Positions 53,098 through 62,162 of a DNA stretch of 64,000 nucleotides are shown piece after piece. Positions within the stretch are counted from its first letter, which is position 1, and every line of letters starts with the position of its first letter. A program made the translations under genes and the position numbers. The stretch is taken from positions 1,860,001 through 1,924,000 of the forward strand of contig OZ241346.1 in NCBI GenBank assembly GCA_965199875.1, given 5' to 3'. Below the pieces are notes generated by a model. It saw only the letters and a program-made list of their open reading frames with translations, was not told the DNA's origin and ran no database searches. Source of the DNA: VXYL01 sp965199875. GTDB taxonomy: Bacteria; Pseudomonadota; Gammaproteobacteria; Pseudomonadales; Azotimanducaceae.

Positions 53098-53893
53098 GGT
53101 GCGCAACGTGCCATCGGACATGCTGTGGGGGCCGAACTTCAAGGCACCTTCTTCCCCTTGCTGCGTGAACTCGAGCGAGAGCTTGTTCTGTACGCGTTCA
53201 GGCTTCACTTCGACTTCCCCAGGGCACAACAGTTTGCAGAAACTCCTGCAGATGCCGATGCGAGTCCGGGGCCAGCTGGCGAAGCACGCTTGCGGCGTTG
53301 CCGCCGTCGCAGCGCAGGCGAACGCCCGCATCTGGATCCTGCATCTCGCGCAACGACCGTGGATCGATGCGATAGGGTTGGATGTCCGAAAGGAACCGCG
53401 CTACCGGCGCGAATCGCTGGTCGCCGGCGACTAGCGGCAGCGCGAGGGCGTTTGGTGCCGGCGCCGGGCGCGTTTCGATGCTGCTGTCGAAGACGGTGCT
53501 GCGATGGAACCAACTTCGCGTACCGTCCTCAGCGACGCAGAGGCACTGCTCGCCCCGTATCTCGTAGTCGAAGCCCTTGGTGGCCCGCACCTCGAATGCG
53601 TACATCGCCTCTGGCACTCCCGCCAAGCCTTCAAGTTCCACTCGCAGCCCTGTGTCGGCCACCCGTCCTCGGGATGCGCGACGATGTCCAACCGCGCCGA
53701 TGCCGCCGCGCTTGTCCAGCACTGCGGAGAGCGGCGATGCCATCGCATCCGCCAGCAGGGACAACGCCTCGACGATGTTGCTCTTGCCCGCACCGTTCTG
53801 GCCTACCAGAAACGTCGGATTGTCGAACTCGACGGTGGCGCTCCGCAGGCTGCGAAAGCGCTTCAAGGTCAAGCGCCGCAACGTGGCGGTCAT
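53094..53893 (-). pseudogene. 5' part of IS-interrupted AAA_21 ATPase gene (also frameshifted)
   Basis: The ATG at 53893 has an AAGGAGATCGTCG ribosome site and opens MTATLRRLTLKRFRSLR, with Walker A GQNGAGKSN near residue 32 and the signature MSDGTLRTL just before the insertion point. Near 53223-53225 a CCC run carries one extra base: removing one C joins FLQTVVP to GEVEVKPERV. The total coding length without IS is 1210 nt, one more than 403 codons, in agreement. So the ATPase was broken twice. The same architecture as the intact ATPase at 8244. Confidence 0.88.
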
Positions 53894-54325
53894 CGACGAT
53901 CTCCTTGGCGGGGAACGGCTGCTGCGGAACATAGCACGGGGCTGATCGGCGCAGCCAGCTCCCGATCGTGGTACGGCTCTGCACATTCGCCTCATAGGGT
54001 GGGTTGACGTAGATCGTCGGGAATACGTCCTCGCCACGGCTTGACAATACTGCGTCGGTGTCAATGTCAACGCCGACGCGCGACTCGCTGCCCAAGGTTC
54101 GTTCGGGCGGTGCGCCGTGTGTTGCGGTCTCCCCTCAACCCCTAGTCACACCACGGCACGGGTGGCAGTGGCTAGCGCCACGCCAAGGTCGGGCACTGGC
54201 TGATGGCGAGTTCCGGCTGCCGTTCAGCGCTGCCCGACGTGATCGCTGCAACGGTCTTGCGTAGTTGGGGCGATGGTTGGGCGCGGCGATGGCCAGCAGG
54301 CTGGTGCCGACCGCACGTTCGCGGA
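53894..54325. other. Non-coding or decayed stretch
   Basis: 432 bases upstream of the broken ATPase. No gene supported. It includes a tgggttgacg segment of the kind often found in decayed intergenic DNA, and the inverted pair tgaca...tgtca around 54043-54063. I see no promoter with confidence; the ATPase promoter should lie here, reading leftward. Confidence 0.35.
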
Positions 54326-54581
54326 GGCAACCAGTTCCGAGAACAAGGCGACGACCTCAGAGAACGGCTCCATGCATTGGCCGGCTTGCCTGTGCGCACG
54401 GACGCCGACTTCGACCCAGACTCTTCGTGCGCGGCTGGCGGATAGGTACGGGTTGTCCCTCTACGACGCGCTGTATCTGAACTTGGCGCAGAGACGAGGC
54501 ATCCCTCTGGCCACCTTGGACAAGACTCTGCGTGGTGCAGCCATCGCCGAGAGCGTTGTCGTCGTGCAGCGAGGCACCTGA
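54326..54581 (+). pseudogene. Remnant of a PIN-domain toxin gene
   Basis: Two frames together give the C-terminal half of a VapC-like PIN protein: first EQGDDLRERLHALAGLPVR, then, one frame over, LADRYGLSLYDALYLNLAQ, RRGIPLATLD and LRGAAIAESVVVV. The N-terminal half with the first catalytic Asp is missing, and no antitoxin gene precedes it. It is an inactive remnant, ending at the TGA at 54581. Confidence 0.65.
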
Positions 54582-54604
54582 CTTGGATGGCTAGTCGGCC
54601 ATGG

Positions 54605-54838
54605 CTAACGCGATTCTCGAATTTGCATCGTGCCGACAGTTACGGCGGCACCCAGCGCTCGGCTTACGACGTTCCAGCCGACCTTGGCTACGGCGAGCGC
54701 CAGTGCGGGAGGCACGTTCCCCTGTCGCGCGGTAGCGGTGTCGGCGCCTTCGGGGTCCGGCACGGTGCAGGCTGCCAGCCAGAACACCGCGAGCGGCAGA
54801 GAGGTTCTTACCGCGAAACGGCCGTCGTCGTTTGCCAT
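54605..54838 (-). CDS. Small putative lipoprotein, 77 aa
   Basis: The ATG at 54838 has a GAGGAAGGAC ribosome site. Residues 1-24 form a lipoprotein signal (RTSLPLAVFW then LAAC, with the lipidated Cys at 24), followed by a short Pro/Glu/Asp region and a hydrophobic, glycine/alanine-rich C-terminus (ALALAVAKVGWNVVSRALG) that could embed in the membrane. No family recognised. Divergent from the sulfatase gene, 208 nt between starts. Confidence 0.6.
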   Translation of the reverse strand: MANDDGRFAVRTSLPLAVFWLAACTVPDPEGADTATARQGNVPPALALAVAKVGWNVVSRALGAAVTVGTMQIRESR

Positions 54839-55046
54839 CGTCCTTCCTCGTCGCGGACTCCAATGGCGTTGGCTATGGAAGGGCTTGGCGCGAATTCCGC
54901 CTCGAGCCGCCGCGAAGTTGCGCCTCTGCGCATCGGTGATACGCTGTCGCCAGCGACGCAAGCTCGCTGGGCGGCGTGACGCTGCAAGCGCGGATGCAGC
55001 CGCAAGTCCACGGTGTTCAAGAACCCTTAAGCGGGAGCGAGGAGGC

Positions 55047-56453
55047 ATGGCCGAAAGCAAACCCAACGTGCTGTTGTTCTTCACCGACGATCAGCGCTTC
55101 GACACCATCAGCGCCCTTGGCGGCAGCGCGGTGCATACGCCCAACATCGACCGTCTGGTGCAGCGCGGCACCGCCTTCACCCACGCGCACATCCCTTGCG
55201 GCACCCACGGCGCCATCTGCATGCCCAGCCGCGCCATGCTGCATACCGGCCGAACGCTGTTCCACCTGCACGATTCCGGCAGCAGCATTCCCGACGACCA
55301 CGCCATGCTTGGCGAGACGCTGCGCTCGGCCGGCTATCGCACCTGGGGCGCGGGCAAGTGGCACAACGGAAGGGCGTCGTTCAACCGCAGCTTCGACGAC
55401 GGCGACGAGATCTACTTCGGCGGCATGGCCGACCACTGGAACGTGCCCGCCTACCACTACGACCCGACGGGCCACTACGACAAGCGCCTGCCCTACATTG
55501 CCGATCCGCCCTCTTTCGGCAACAACGAGATCGGCTGGCGGAACTGCGATCACATCCATGCTGGCCGCCATTCCAGCGAAGTTCTGGTCGATGCGGCGGT
55601 GGACTACATCGGGCGGCAGGACGGCAGCGAACCGTTCTTCGCCTACGTCGCCCTCCTGGCGCCGCACGATCCGCGCACGATGCCGCCAGAGTTTCTTTCG
55701 ATGTATCCGCCGGAGGAAGTGGAGCTGCCGCCCAACTTCCTTGGCGGACACCCTTTCAACAACGGCTCGCTGCGCATTCGCGACGAGCTGCTGGCGCGCT
55801 TCCCCAGAGAACCCGAGGAAATCCGCCGGCACATCGCCGAGTACTACGCGATGATCGCCCACTTGGACCACGAGTTCGGCCGCGTGCTCGATGCGCTCGA
55901 CGCGAAAGGGCTTGCCGACGACACGCTGATCGTCTTCGCCGGCGACAACGGCCTGGCGGTGGGCCAGCACGGGCTGATGGGCAAGCAGAACTGCTACGAG
56001 CACAGCGTGCGCGTGCCGCTGGTCTTCGCCGGGCCGGGGGTGCCGAAGGGCCAGCGCAGCGACGCCTACGTCTATTTGCTGGACATCTTTCCGACGCTGT
56101 GCGAACTCGCCGGACTGCCGGTGCCTGGCAGCGTCGAAGGGAAGAGTCTGGTGCGGGCGATGGGCGACTCCGCGCAGACCGTGCGCGACAGCCTCTACTT
56201 CGCCTACGTGTCCTCCCAGCGCGCGGTGAAGAATCGGACCCACAAGCTGGTGGAATACGCCGTGCGCGGCTGTCCGCGGCAAACCCAGCTGTTCGACTTG
56301 CGTACCGACCCGTGGGAGACGGGCAACCTGTTCGGGGCATCCGGCACGGAGGGAGTCGTTGCCGATCTGCGCCAGCAGCTGCACCGCTATCGAGAAGAAT
56401 GGGAAAGCGGCCACACGGAACGCAGCGCCCGTTTCTGGGAGCGCTATGGCTGA
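55047..56453 (+). CDS. Sulfatase (formylglycine-dependent)
   Basis: 468 residues, ATG at 55047 with a GGAGG ribosome site. Alkaline-phosphatase-fold sulfatase: metal ligands in FFTDDQR near residue 11, the C-x-P-S-R motif CMPSRAMLHTGR with Cys58 as the residue converted to formylglycine, GKWHNG near 106, and the C-terminal metal site FAGDNGLAVGQHGLMGK near 296. No signal peptide, so it acts in the cytoplasm. It resembles choline-sulfatase or sugar sulfatases; the substrate is not evident. The activating enzyme is encoded directly after it with an 8-nt overlap. Confidence 0.93.
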   Translation: MAESKPNVLLFFTDDQRFDTISALGGSAVHTPNIDRLVQRGTAFTHAHIPCGTHGAICMPSRAMLHTGRTLFHLHDSGSSIPDDHAMLGETLRSAGYRTWGAGKWHNGRASFNRSFDDGDEIYFGGMADHWNVPAYHYDPTGHYDKRLPYIADPPSFGNNEIGWRNCDHIHAGRHSSEVLVDAAVDYIGRQDGSEPFFAYVALLAPHDPRTMPPEFLSMYPPEEVELPPNFLGGHPFNNGSLRIRDELLARFPREPEEIRRHIAEYYAMIAHLDHEFGRVLDALDAKGLADDTLIVFAGDNGLAVGQHGLMGKQNCYEHSVRVPLVFAGPGVPKGQRSDAYVYLLDIFPTLCELAGLPVPGSVEGKSLVRAMGDSAQTVRDSLYFAYVSSQRAVKNRTHKLVEYAVRGCPRQTQLFDLRTDPWETGNLFGASGTEGVVADLRQQLHRYREEWESGHTERSARFWERYG

Positions 56454-57291
56454 ATCCGGCGGTATGGTGGAACTGCCGGGCGGCACCTTCAGGATGGGTT
56501 CGGAGGACCCGGACGCCCGGCACGAAGACGGCGAAGGGCCGGTTCGGGAAGTGGCCGTAGACGCCTTCGCCATCGACCGCGCGACGGTCACCAACGCCGA
56601 GTTCGCCGCCTTCGCGAAAGCCGTCGGCTACCGCACCCAAGCCGAGGACTTCGGCTGGGCCTACGTCTTCCGAGGGCTGCTTTCGAAGAGCCGCCAGCGC
56701 CGGTTTCAACAGGCGCAAGCCGTGCCCGCAGCACCGTGGTGGCTGGCGGTGGACGGCGCCTGCTGGCGCAAGCCGGAAGGTCCCGGCAGCAGCCTGAACG
56801 GGCGCATGCATCATCCGGTGGTGCAGGTTTCCTGGCACGACGCGCGGGCGTACTGCCGCTGGGCGAACAAGCGCCTGCCAACGGAGGCCGAGTGGGAGTA
56901 CGCGGCGCGCGGGGGCTTGGCCGGCAAGAGGCTGCCCTGGGGCGACGAGCTGCAGCCGAACGGCAAGCACCGCTGCAACGTCTGGCAGGGCAGCTTTCCA
57001 CACCACAACAGCGTCGAAGACGGCTACTTCGGCACCGCGCCGGCGAAGTCGTACCGGCCCAACGGCTACGGCCTCTACAACATGGCCGGCAACGTCTGGG
57101 AGTGGTGCCAAGACGGCTACGGCGCGGACCGGCAGCGCCCCGGCTCGTCGGGCAGCGCCGACAACAAGGTTCTAAAAGGCGGCTCGTACCTGTGCCACGA
57201 GAGCTACTGCAACCGCTATCGCGTCGCGGCGCGCTACGCCAACACGGCAGACACGGCGACCGGCAACATCGGCTTCAGATGCGCGCGCTAG
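56446..57291 (+). CDS. Formylglycine-generating enzyme (sulfatase modifying factor)
   Basis: 281 residues, ATG at 56446, overlapping the sulfatase stop. FGE-sulfatase fold: VELPGGTFRMGS at the N-terminus, HPVVQVSWHDARAYCRWAN and LPTEAEWEYAARGG in the centre, NMAGNVWEWCQDGY near 210, and the copper-binding cysteines Cys250 and Cys255 in GGSYLCHESYC, so it is a true FGE and not a non-enzymatic relative. It oxidises Cys58 of the neighbouring sulfatase to formylglycine. The stop TAG lies in the CTAG at which the degenerate IS begins. Confidence 0.94.
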   Translation: MAESGGMVELPGGTFRMGSEDPDARHEDGEGPVREVAVDAFAIDRATVTNAEFAAFAKAVGYRTQAEDFGWAYVFRGLLSKSRQRRFQQAQAVPAAPWWLAVDGACWRKPEGPGSSLNGRMHHPVVQVSWHDARAYCRWANKRLPTEAEWEYAARGGLAGKRLPWGDELQPNGKHRCNVWQGSFPHHNSVEDGYFGTAPAKSYRPNGYGLYNMAGNVWEWCQDGYGADRQRPGSSGSADNKVLKGGSYLCHESYCNRYRVAARYANTADTATGNIGFRCAR

Positions 57292-58203
57292 TGTGCCGCT
57301 TCCAGAACAACGTGCGTTCCAGTGGGGCGGGTTTTCGTCGCTCGACCTTAGCCCGACTTCCGCAACTCGGGGCGATTTGAAGTTTTTTCGGACGGTTTGG
57401 CGCTTGCGGGTGATGCAACTCGTTGTTTTTCGGTAGGCGGGTCGTCGTTTCGGTGCTGTAGTGCCGACCTTGGTTGTTGACAAGGGCGTCGGAAGGGGCA
57501 GGCTGCGCGTCCATGTACGTGCGCTGCCGAAGACGCTTCAAGGACGGCAAGGAGCACCGCTACTGGAGCGTGGTGGAGAGCTGCCGCCGCCGCGACGGCC
57601 GGGTGGTTCAGCGGCAGGTTCTGCACCTGGGCGAGATCAACGACGGCCAGCGGGCGGCGTGGTGCCGGGCGGTGGAGGTGGTGCGCGAAGGTTCCGGCGC
57701 GGAACCGATGGCGTTGTTCGCGGAGGATCGGGAGGCGCCGGAGCTGGCCTGCGAGACGGTCGGGTGAAGGTCGGCGAGCTGTCGGTTCGGCGTCCGCGGC
57801 AGTGGGGCGCGTGCTGGCTGGAGCTGGAGTGTGGGCTCGGCTGGAACTGGATCGCTTCTGGGGGCCTCGGCTGCCGCCGAGCCGGCAGGGGACGCGCTGG
57901 CTGGACGTGCTGAAGACGCTGGCGACGTACCAGCTGGTCGATCCGGGCAGCGAGTGGCGGCTGCACCGGCACTGGTACGGATACAGCGCCCTGCCGGATC
58001 TGCTGGGTGCGCCGGAGGCGCTGTCGGACGACGTGCTGTACCGCTGCCTGGACAAGCTGCTGGCGCACCGGCGGGAGTTCTTCGGCTTTCTGCGCGAGCG
58101 CTGGGAGACGCTGTTCGAGGCGCGCTTCGACGTGCTGCTGTACGACCTGACGAGCACCTACTTCGAGAGCGATCCGACGTTCGAGGGTCTGCGGCAGGCA
58201 TCG
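57292..58203 (+). mobile_element. Truncated, degenerate IS1634-like element
   Basis: Starts directly after CTAG (57288-57291), the same target sequence used by the intact IS at 51 kb, although its terminal sequence (tgtgccgcttccagaac) differs. Holds about 220 nt of leader and the first 60 per cent or less of a transposase. The right end is absent; the element stops at the 3' end of the ankyrin gene. Confidence 0.75.
57513..58203 (+). pseudogene. Fragment of IS1634-type transposase, frameshifted
   Basis: Begins at an ATG at 57513 (MYVRCRRRFKDGKEHRYW, VVQRQVLHLGEIND), a usual IS1634-group N-terminus. The frame ends at a TGA at 57765-57767; the match goes on in a second frame (VKVGELSVRRPRQWGACWL) and then a third (RLELDRFWGPRLPPSRQGTR, DVLLYDLTSTYFESDP with the first catalytic Asp). 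It ends abruptly after EGLRQASS. At least two frameshifts and the missing second half make it inactive. It differs clearly in sequence from the transposase at 51194. Confidence 0.85.
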
Positions 58204-58896
58204 TCATGGCGCGTTCGCTACTTGCCGCTCGGCGCTTCGCGTCTCGTTGACGTCGGTGGCCGCCTGCAGCGACGCTCGAATGTGCTTGTTGCGGGCGTAG
58301 TCCAAGGGCGCCTTGCCCGCGCGGTCCAGCGCGAGCGGGTTGGCGCCGGCAGCCAGCAGCAGCGGCACGAGGTCGCGCTTTCCCCGTCGCACGGCACGAT
58401 GCAAAGGCGTTTCGCCGCGCCGATTGGCGAAGTTCGCGTCCGCCCCGGCGCCGAGCAGCACCTGCGCGCAGGCCGCATAGCCGAGATTCACGGCACGGAA
58501 CAGCGGCGTCTCCCGCGCCTCGTCGTAGGCGTTCGCCTCGGCGCCGAGTTCCAGCAGCCGCTTCGCCACCAAGGGCAGGTCGAAGCGGCAGGCCATGTGC
58601 AGCGGCGTGACCTTGCGGTTGTTGCGCAGCGAAGGCGGTGCGCCGGCCTCGACGAACCGGGCGACGATCTCCGCTCGCTCGGCCTCGCGCTTGTCCGCAG
58701 GCGCGATCCGGCCGCCATGCCCTTCGTAGCCGGGCACGCGGCAGGCGAGCAGCAACAGATGATCCGCCCAGGCCCACTGGGCGTTCTGCCGCAGATGGCA
58801 GGCGACGCGATTCGGCACCGCCTGGCGCACCGCATCCACCAGCGCTGGCGGCGGATTCAAGCCTTGCCGGCCGTGGACGAGCTTCTGTTTCGTCAC
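58204..58896 (-). CDS. Ankyrin-repeat protein
   Basis: 230 residues from the GTG at 58896 (GGGATCGAGG before it). Residues 1-80 have no repeat; then four ankyrin units follow from about residue 90: KVTPLHMACRFDLPLVAKRL, ETPLFRAVNLGYAACAQVLL, GETPLHRAVRRGKRDLVPLL and a degenerate KAPLDYARN. A protein-protein interaction role is likely. No signal peptide. Its 3' end meets the truncated IS, so a few terminal residues (ERQVANAP) could derive from that junction. Confidence 0.85.
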   Translation of the reverse strand: MTKQKLVHGRQGLNPPPALVDAVRQAVPNRVACHLRQNAQWAWADHLLLLACRVPGYEGHGGRIAPADKREAERAEIVARFVEAGAPPSLRNNRKVTPLHMACRFDLPLVAKRLLELGAEANAYDEARETPLFRAVNLGYAACAQVLLGAGADANFANRRGETPLHRAVRRGKRDLVPLLLAAGANPLALDRAGKAPLDYARNKHIRASLQAATDVNETRSAERQVANAP

Positions 58897-59087
58897 CCTC
58901 GATCCCTTCGGACTCGACCTTGCGGACGTTCGGCTGCCCTCGCGGCCGCACGACGCCGACAGTCTACTTCGCTTACGGCCAGAGGGCGTCAAGGCCGAGG
59001 ATCTGCCCTTGTCAGATCATCGGATACGGCTGGAGGACCTGGCGTCGCACTCCCGGCGGCAACGCCCACATCGCCTATGCTTGGGCG

Positions 59088-60260
59088 ATGCCGTTGCGCA
59101 ATCTGGCACTCTACTTTCTCGCCCAGCTCGTCTTCACCTCGGGCACGGTCCTGGTGGTGACGCTTGGCGGCATCGTCGGCAACGACTTGTCGCCGAACCC
59201 GACGCTTGCCACGCTGCCTTTGTCGGTGATGGTGGTGGGCACCGCGGCGGCAACGGTGCCCACGGCATGGCTGATGCTGCGCCTCGGCCGGCGACTTGCC
59301 TTCGTTCTAGGGGCCGCCTTGGCGGTGGGCAGCGCGCTGCTCGCGGCGCTGAGTCTCGAGTGGCGCAGCTTCGTGTTCTTCGTCCTTGCATGCGGCTTGA
59401 TCGGCGCAACGCTCGCGTTCAGCGCGCAACTGCGTTTCGCCGCCGCCGAAACCGTGCCCGTGGAACGCGCCGGCGCGGCGGTTTCGGTGATTCTGCTCGG
59501 CTCCATCGGCGGGGCGCTGATTGGGCCCGAACTGGTGGCGCGCAGCCCCGCGTGGACGCCGGAACAGCCCTATCAGGGTGCTTTGCTGGCGTTGGCGGGA
59601 CTGTACGCCATTTGCGCCGGCCTCCTGGCGTGCAGTCGAAATCCTACCGTCGGCGACGTGCGACCGGCACCAGGCGAAGGCCGTCCGCTGAAGGAAATCG
59701 TCGCGCAGCCGGCGTTTCTGGTGGCGGTGCTGGCTGGCGTGGTCGGCCAAGGCGCGATGGTGTTCATCATGACCGCGACGCCGGTGAGCATGCACGTGAT
59801 GGAGGGCCACACGGTGGCCGCCACGGCGCGGGTGATTCAAGCGCACGTGCTGGCGATGTATCTGCCCTCGCTGGCCTCGGCTGTGCTGGTCGATCGTTTC
59901 GGCGCTCGCAAGCTGATGGTGGCGGGCGCGGCGGCGATGGCGGCGACGCTGGCCATCGGCCTGTCCGGGCGCGAGGTCATGCACTACTGGTGGGCGCTGG
60001 TGATTCTCGGCGTCGGCTGGAACTTCCTGTTCGTTGGCGGCACCACGGCGCTGGTCGCCACGTATCGGCCAGCGGAGCGTTTTCGCGCCCAGGCGGTGAA
60101 CGACTTCAGCGTCTTCGGCATTTCGGCGCTGGCCAGCCTCTCGGCGGGCGTCCTGCTGCACGCCTTCGGCTGGTCGGTGGTGCTGCTCTCGGCGGCGCCA
60201 GCGCTGCTGCTGATACTGCTGGCGGCAGCCCGCAACGGGCACTGGCGCAACGTTCGGTAG
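59088..60260 (+). CDS. MFS transporter
   Basis: 390 residues, ATG at 59088, about twelve membrane helices. Major facilitator superfamily: the loop 2-3 signature appears as LMLRLGRRLAFVLGAAL and its second-half copy as VDRFGARKLMVAGAA. It lacks a signal peptide as expected. The relatives I recall are uncharacterised MFS proteins in proteobacteria; the substrate cannot be told. The YejA-like gene follows 31 nt later in the same direction. Confidence 0.9.
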   Translation: MPLRNLALYFLAQLVFTSGTVLVVTLGGIVGNDLSPNPTLATLPLSVMVVGTAAATVPTAWLMLRLGRRLAFVLGAALAVGSALLAALSLEWRSFVFFVLACGLIGATLAFSAQLRFAAAETVPVERAGAAVSVILLGSIGGALIGPELVARSPAWTPEQPYQGALLALAGLYAICAGLLACSRNPTVGDVRPAPGEGRPLKEIVAQPAFLVAVLAGVVGQGAMVFIMTATPVSMHVMEGHTVAATARVIQAHVLAMYLPSLASAVLVDRFGARKLMVAGAAAMAATLAIGLSGREVMHYWWALVILGVGWNFLFVGGTTALVATYRPAERFRAQAVNDFSVFGISALASLSAGVLLHAFGWSVVLLSAAPALLLILLAAARNGHWRNVR

Positions 60261-60291
60261 CGTGGGGCAATCTGCTACGCTGACGGACATT

Positions 60292-62160
60292 GTGACGAGC
60301 GTAGGGCGGGGGTTGATGTTCGGCACGGCGTTGGCCGTGGCGCAGGCCGCGGCCGATGCGCCCTGCACGGATGTCGAGTACAGCCACGGCTTGTCCTACC
60401 TGCTGCCGCTGAAGTACCCCGCGGACTTCACCCACTTCGACTGGACGAATCCCGACGCGCCGAAGGGCGGCGCCATGCGCCTGCCGCAGCTCGGCACCTT
60501 CGACAACTTCAACGTCATCCTGGAGAAGGGGCGCAACGCCGCCGGCTTCGACATGGGCGGCGGACTGGTCTACGACCGTCTGCTCGAGCCCTCGATCGAC
60601 GAACCGGTCAGCTACTACGGACGCTTGGCGGAAGGCGTCGCCCGAGGCCCTGAACTGGCATGGATCGCCTTCAAGCTGCGCGACAACGCCACCTGGCACG
60701 ACGGCCAGCCCATCACCGTGGACGACGTGGTGTATTCCTTCGAGATGTTCCAGGAACACGGTTCCGTGGCGCTGCGCACCGTGCTGGCCGAGGTCGAGGA
60801 CGTCTTCGCCTTCGGCGAGCGCGAGGTGTGCTTCGTGCGCAAGGCGAACGCGGAACGCAACCCGGTGCTGCCCTTCGCCATCGGCGGCTACAGCATCATG
60901 CCGAAGCACTACTGGGAAGGCCGGGACATCTCCAAGACCACCGTGGCGCCGCCCTTGGCCAGCGGCCCCTACGAGCTGGTCTACGAAGAAACCGGACGCA
61001 TCCTGGAGTACCAGCGGCGCGACGACTACTGGGGCCGCGACATTCCGGTCAACAAGGGCCGCTACAACTTCGACCGCGTCACCTTCGACTACTTCAAGGA
61101 CGAGGGCGTGATGCTGGAGGCGCACAAGGGCCACGTCTTCGACGTGCGCGAAGAGGGCGTCTCCAAGAACTGGGCCACGCAGTACGCCTTTCCGGCCGTA
61201 CAAGCAGGCCACTTCAAGCGCGATCTGCGCCCGCTGGCACGGGTGGAAGGCCTGTGGTGGCCCATCTTCTGGAACACCGAAAAGCCGTTCCTGGACGACA
61301 TCCGCGTTCGCGAAGCCCTTTGGCTGCTGTACGACTTCGACTGGACCAACCGCGTGCTGTTCTACAACTTCTACCTCAAGGGGGTGAGCTTCTTCCAGAA
61401 CTCGCCGATGGCGCACCAGGGCCTGCCCAGCGAGGCGGAACTCGAACTGCTGGAGCCATGGCGCGAACAGGTGCCTGCCCGGGTATTCACCCAGCCCTTC
61501 GATCACCCGCCGAGCAACGGCTTCGGCTCCCAGCGCGGCAACGTCGATCGGGCGCTGGAACTGTTCCAGGAAGCGGGGCTGGAGATGCGCGACGGCAAGA
61601 TGCGCAACGCCGCCACCGGCGAGCCCTTCACCCTCGGCTTCATCGGCGTCTCCTACTATTCCATCCGCCAGAACCTGTCCCTCGTCGGCAACCTGCAGCG
61701 CGTCGGCATCGACACCGTGGGGCGTTCGCCGGAGGTGTCGCAGTGGCTCTACCGCAGCCGAACCGGCAAGTTCGACGGCAACTCCCGACGCCTAGGCCCC
61801 GGCCACACGCCGGGGCTGCAACTGCGCAACTGGTTCGGCAGCGCCGCCGCGGACCACGACTACGGGCAGAACTGGGCGCGCATTCGCAATCCGGTGATCG
61901 ACGATCTGATCGAGAAGATCGTCGCCGCCCGTTCGGCGGAAGATCTCTACGCCGCCACCCAGGCGTTGGACCGGGTGATCATGTGGAGCTTCTACTTCAT
62001 TCCCCTGGGTTCGCAGCCGGGATTCCGACTGGTGCATTGGGACAAGTTCGGCGAAGTGCGCAACGACGAGCTGAACCGCGTGCCGTTCGTGGATGCCTGG
62101 TGGTGGGACGAAGCCAAGGCCGCCCGCGTGGAGCAGTGGCTGGCGCAAGCGGACGACTAG
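60292..62160 (+). CDS. YejA-like extracellular solute-binding protein (family 5)
   Basis: 622 residues from the GTG at 60292; the ATG at 60316 is an alternative. The signal peptide is short (VGRGLMFGTALAVAQAAA). The SBP_bac_5 fold is typical of YejA (peptide/microcin C uptake): TNPDAPKGGAMRLPQLGTFDN near residue 48, FKLRDNATWHDGQPITVDDVVYSF near 125-148 (split by the usual turn), and RNWFGSAAADH near 505. The permease and ATPase genes (yejBEF) are not in the window, so it either works with a remote transporter or stands alone. Confidence 0.9.
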   Translation: MTSVGRGLMFGTALAVAQAAADAPCTDVEYSHGLSYLLPLKYPADFTHFDWTNPDAPKGGAMRLPQLGTFDNFNVILEKGRNAAGFDMGGGLVYDRLLEPSIDEPVSYYGRLAEGVARGPELAWIAFKLRDNATWHDGQPITVDDVVYSFEMFQEHGSVALRTVLAEVEDVFAFGEREVCFVRKANAERNPVLPFAIGGYSIMPKHYWEGRDISKTTVAPPLASGPYELVYEETGRILEYQRRDDYWGRDIPVNKGRYNFDRVTFDYFKDEGVMLEAHKGHVFDVREEGVSKNWATQYAFPAVQAGHFKRDLRPLARVEGLWWPIFWNTEKPFLDDIRVREALWLLYDFDWTNRVLFYNFYLKGVSFFQNSPMAHQGLPSEAELELLEPWREQVPARVFTQPFDHPPSNGFGSQRGNVDRALELFQEAGLEMRDGKMRNAATGEPFTLGFIGVSYYSIRQNLSLVGNLQRVGIDTVGRSPEVSQWLYRSRTGKFDGNSRRLGPGHTPGLQLRNWFGSAAADHDYGQNWARIRNPVIDDLIEKIVAARSAEDLYAATQALDRVIMWSFYFIPLGSQPGFRLVHWDKFGEVRNDELNRVPFVDAWWWDEAKAARVEQWLAQADD

Positions 62161-62162
62161 GC

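Noticed and set aside
53940..54095. Minus-strand frame with an NPPY-like peptide resembling an adenine methyltransferase motif
   Set aside because: Only the tetrapeptide fits; there is no SAM-binding motif, no length and no ribosome site. The DNA underneath (tgggttgacg type) is a common intergenic composition.
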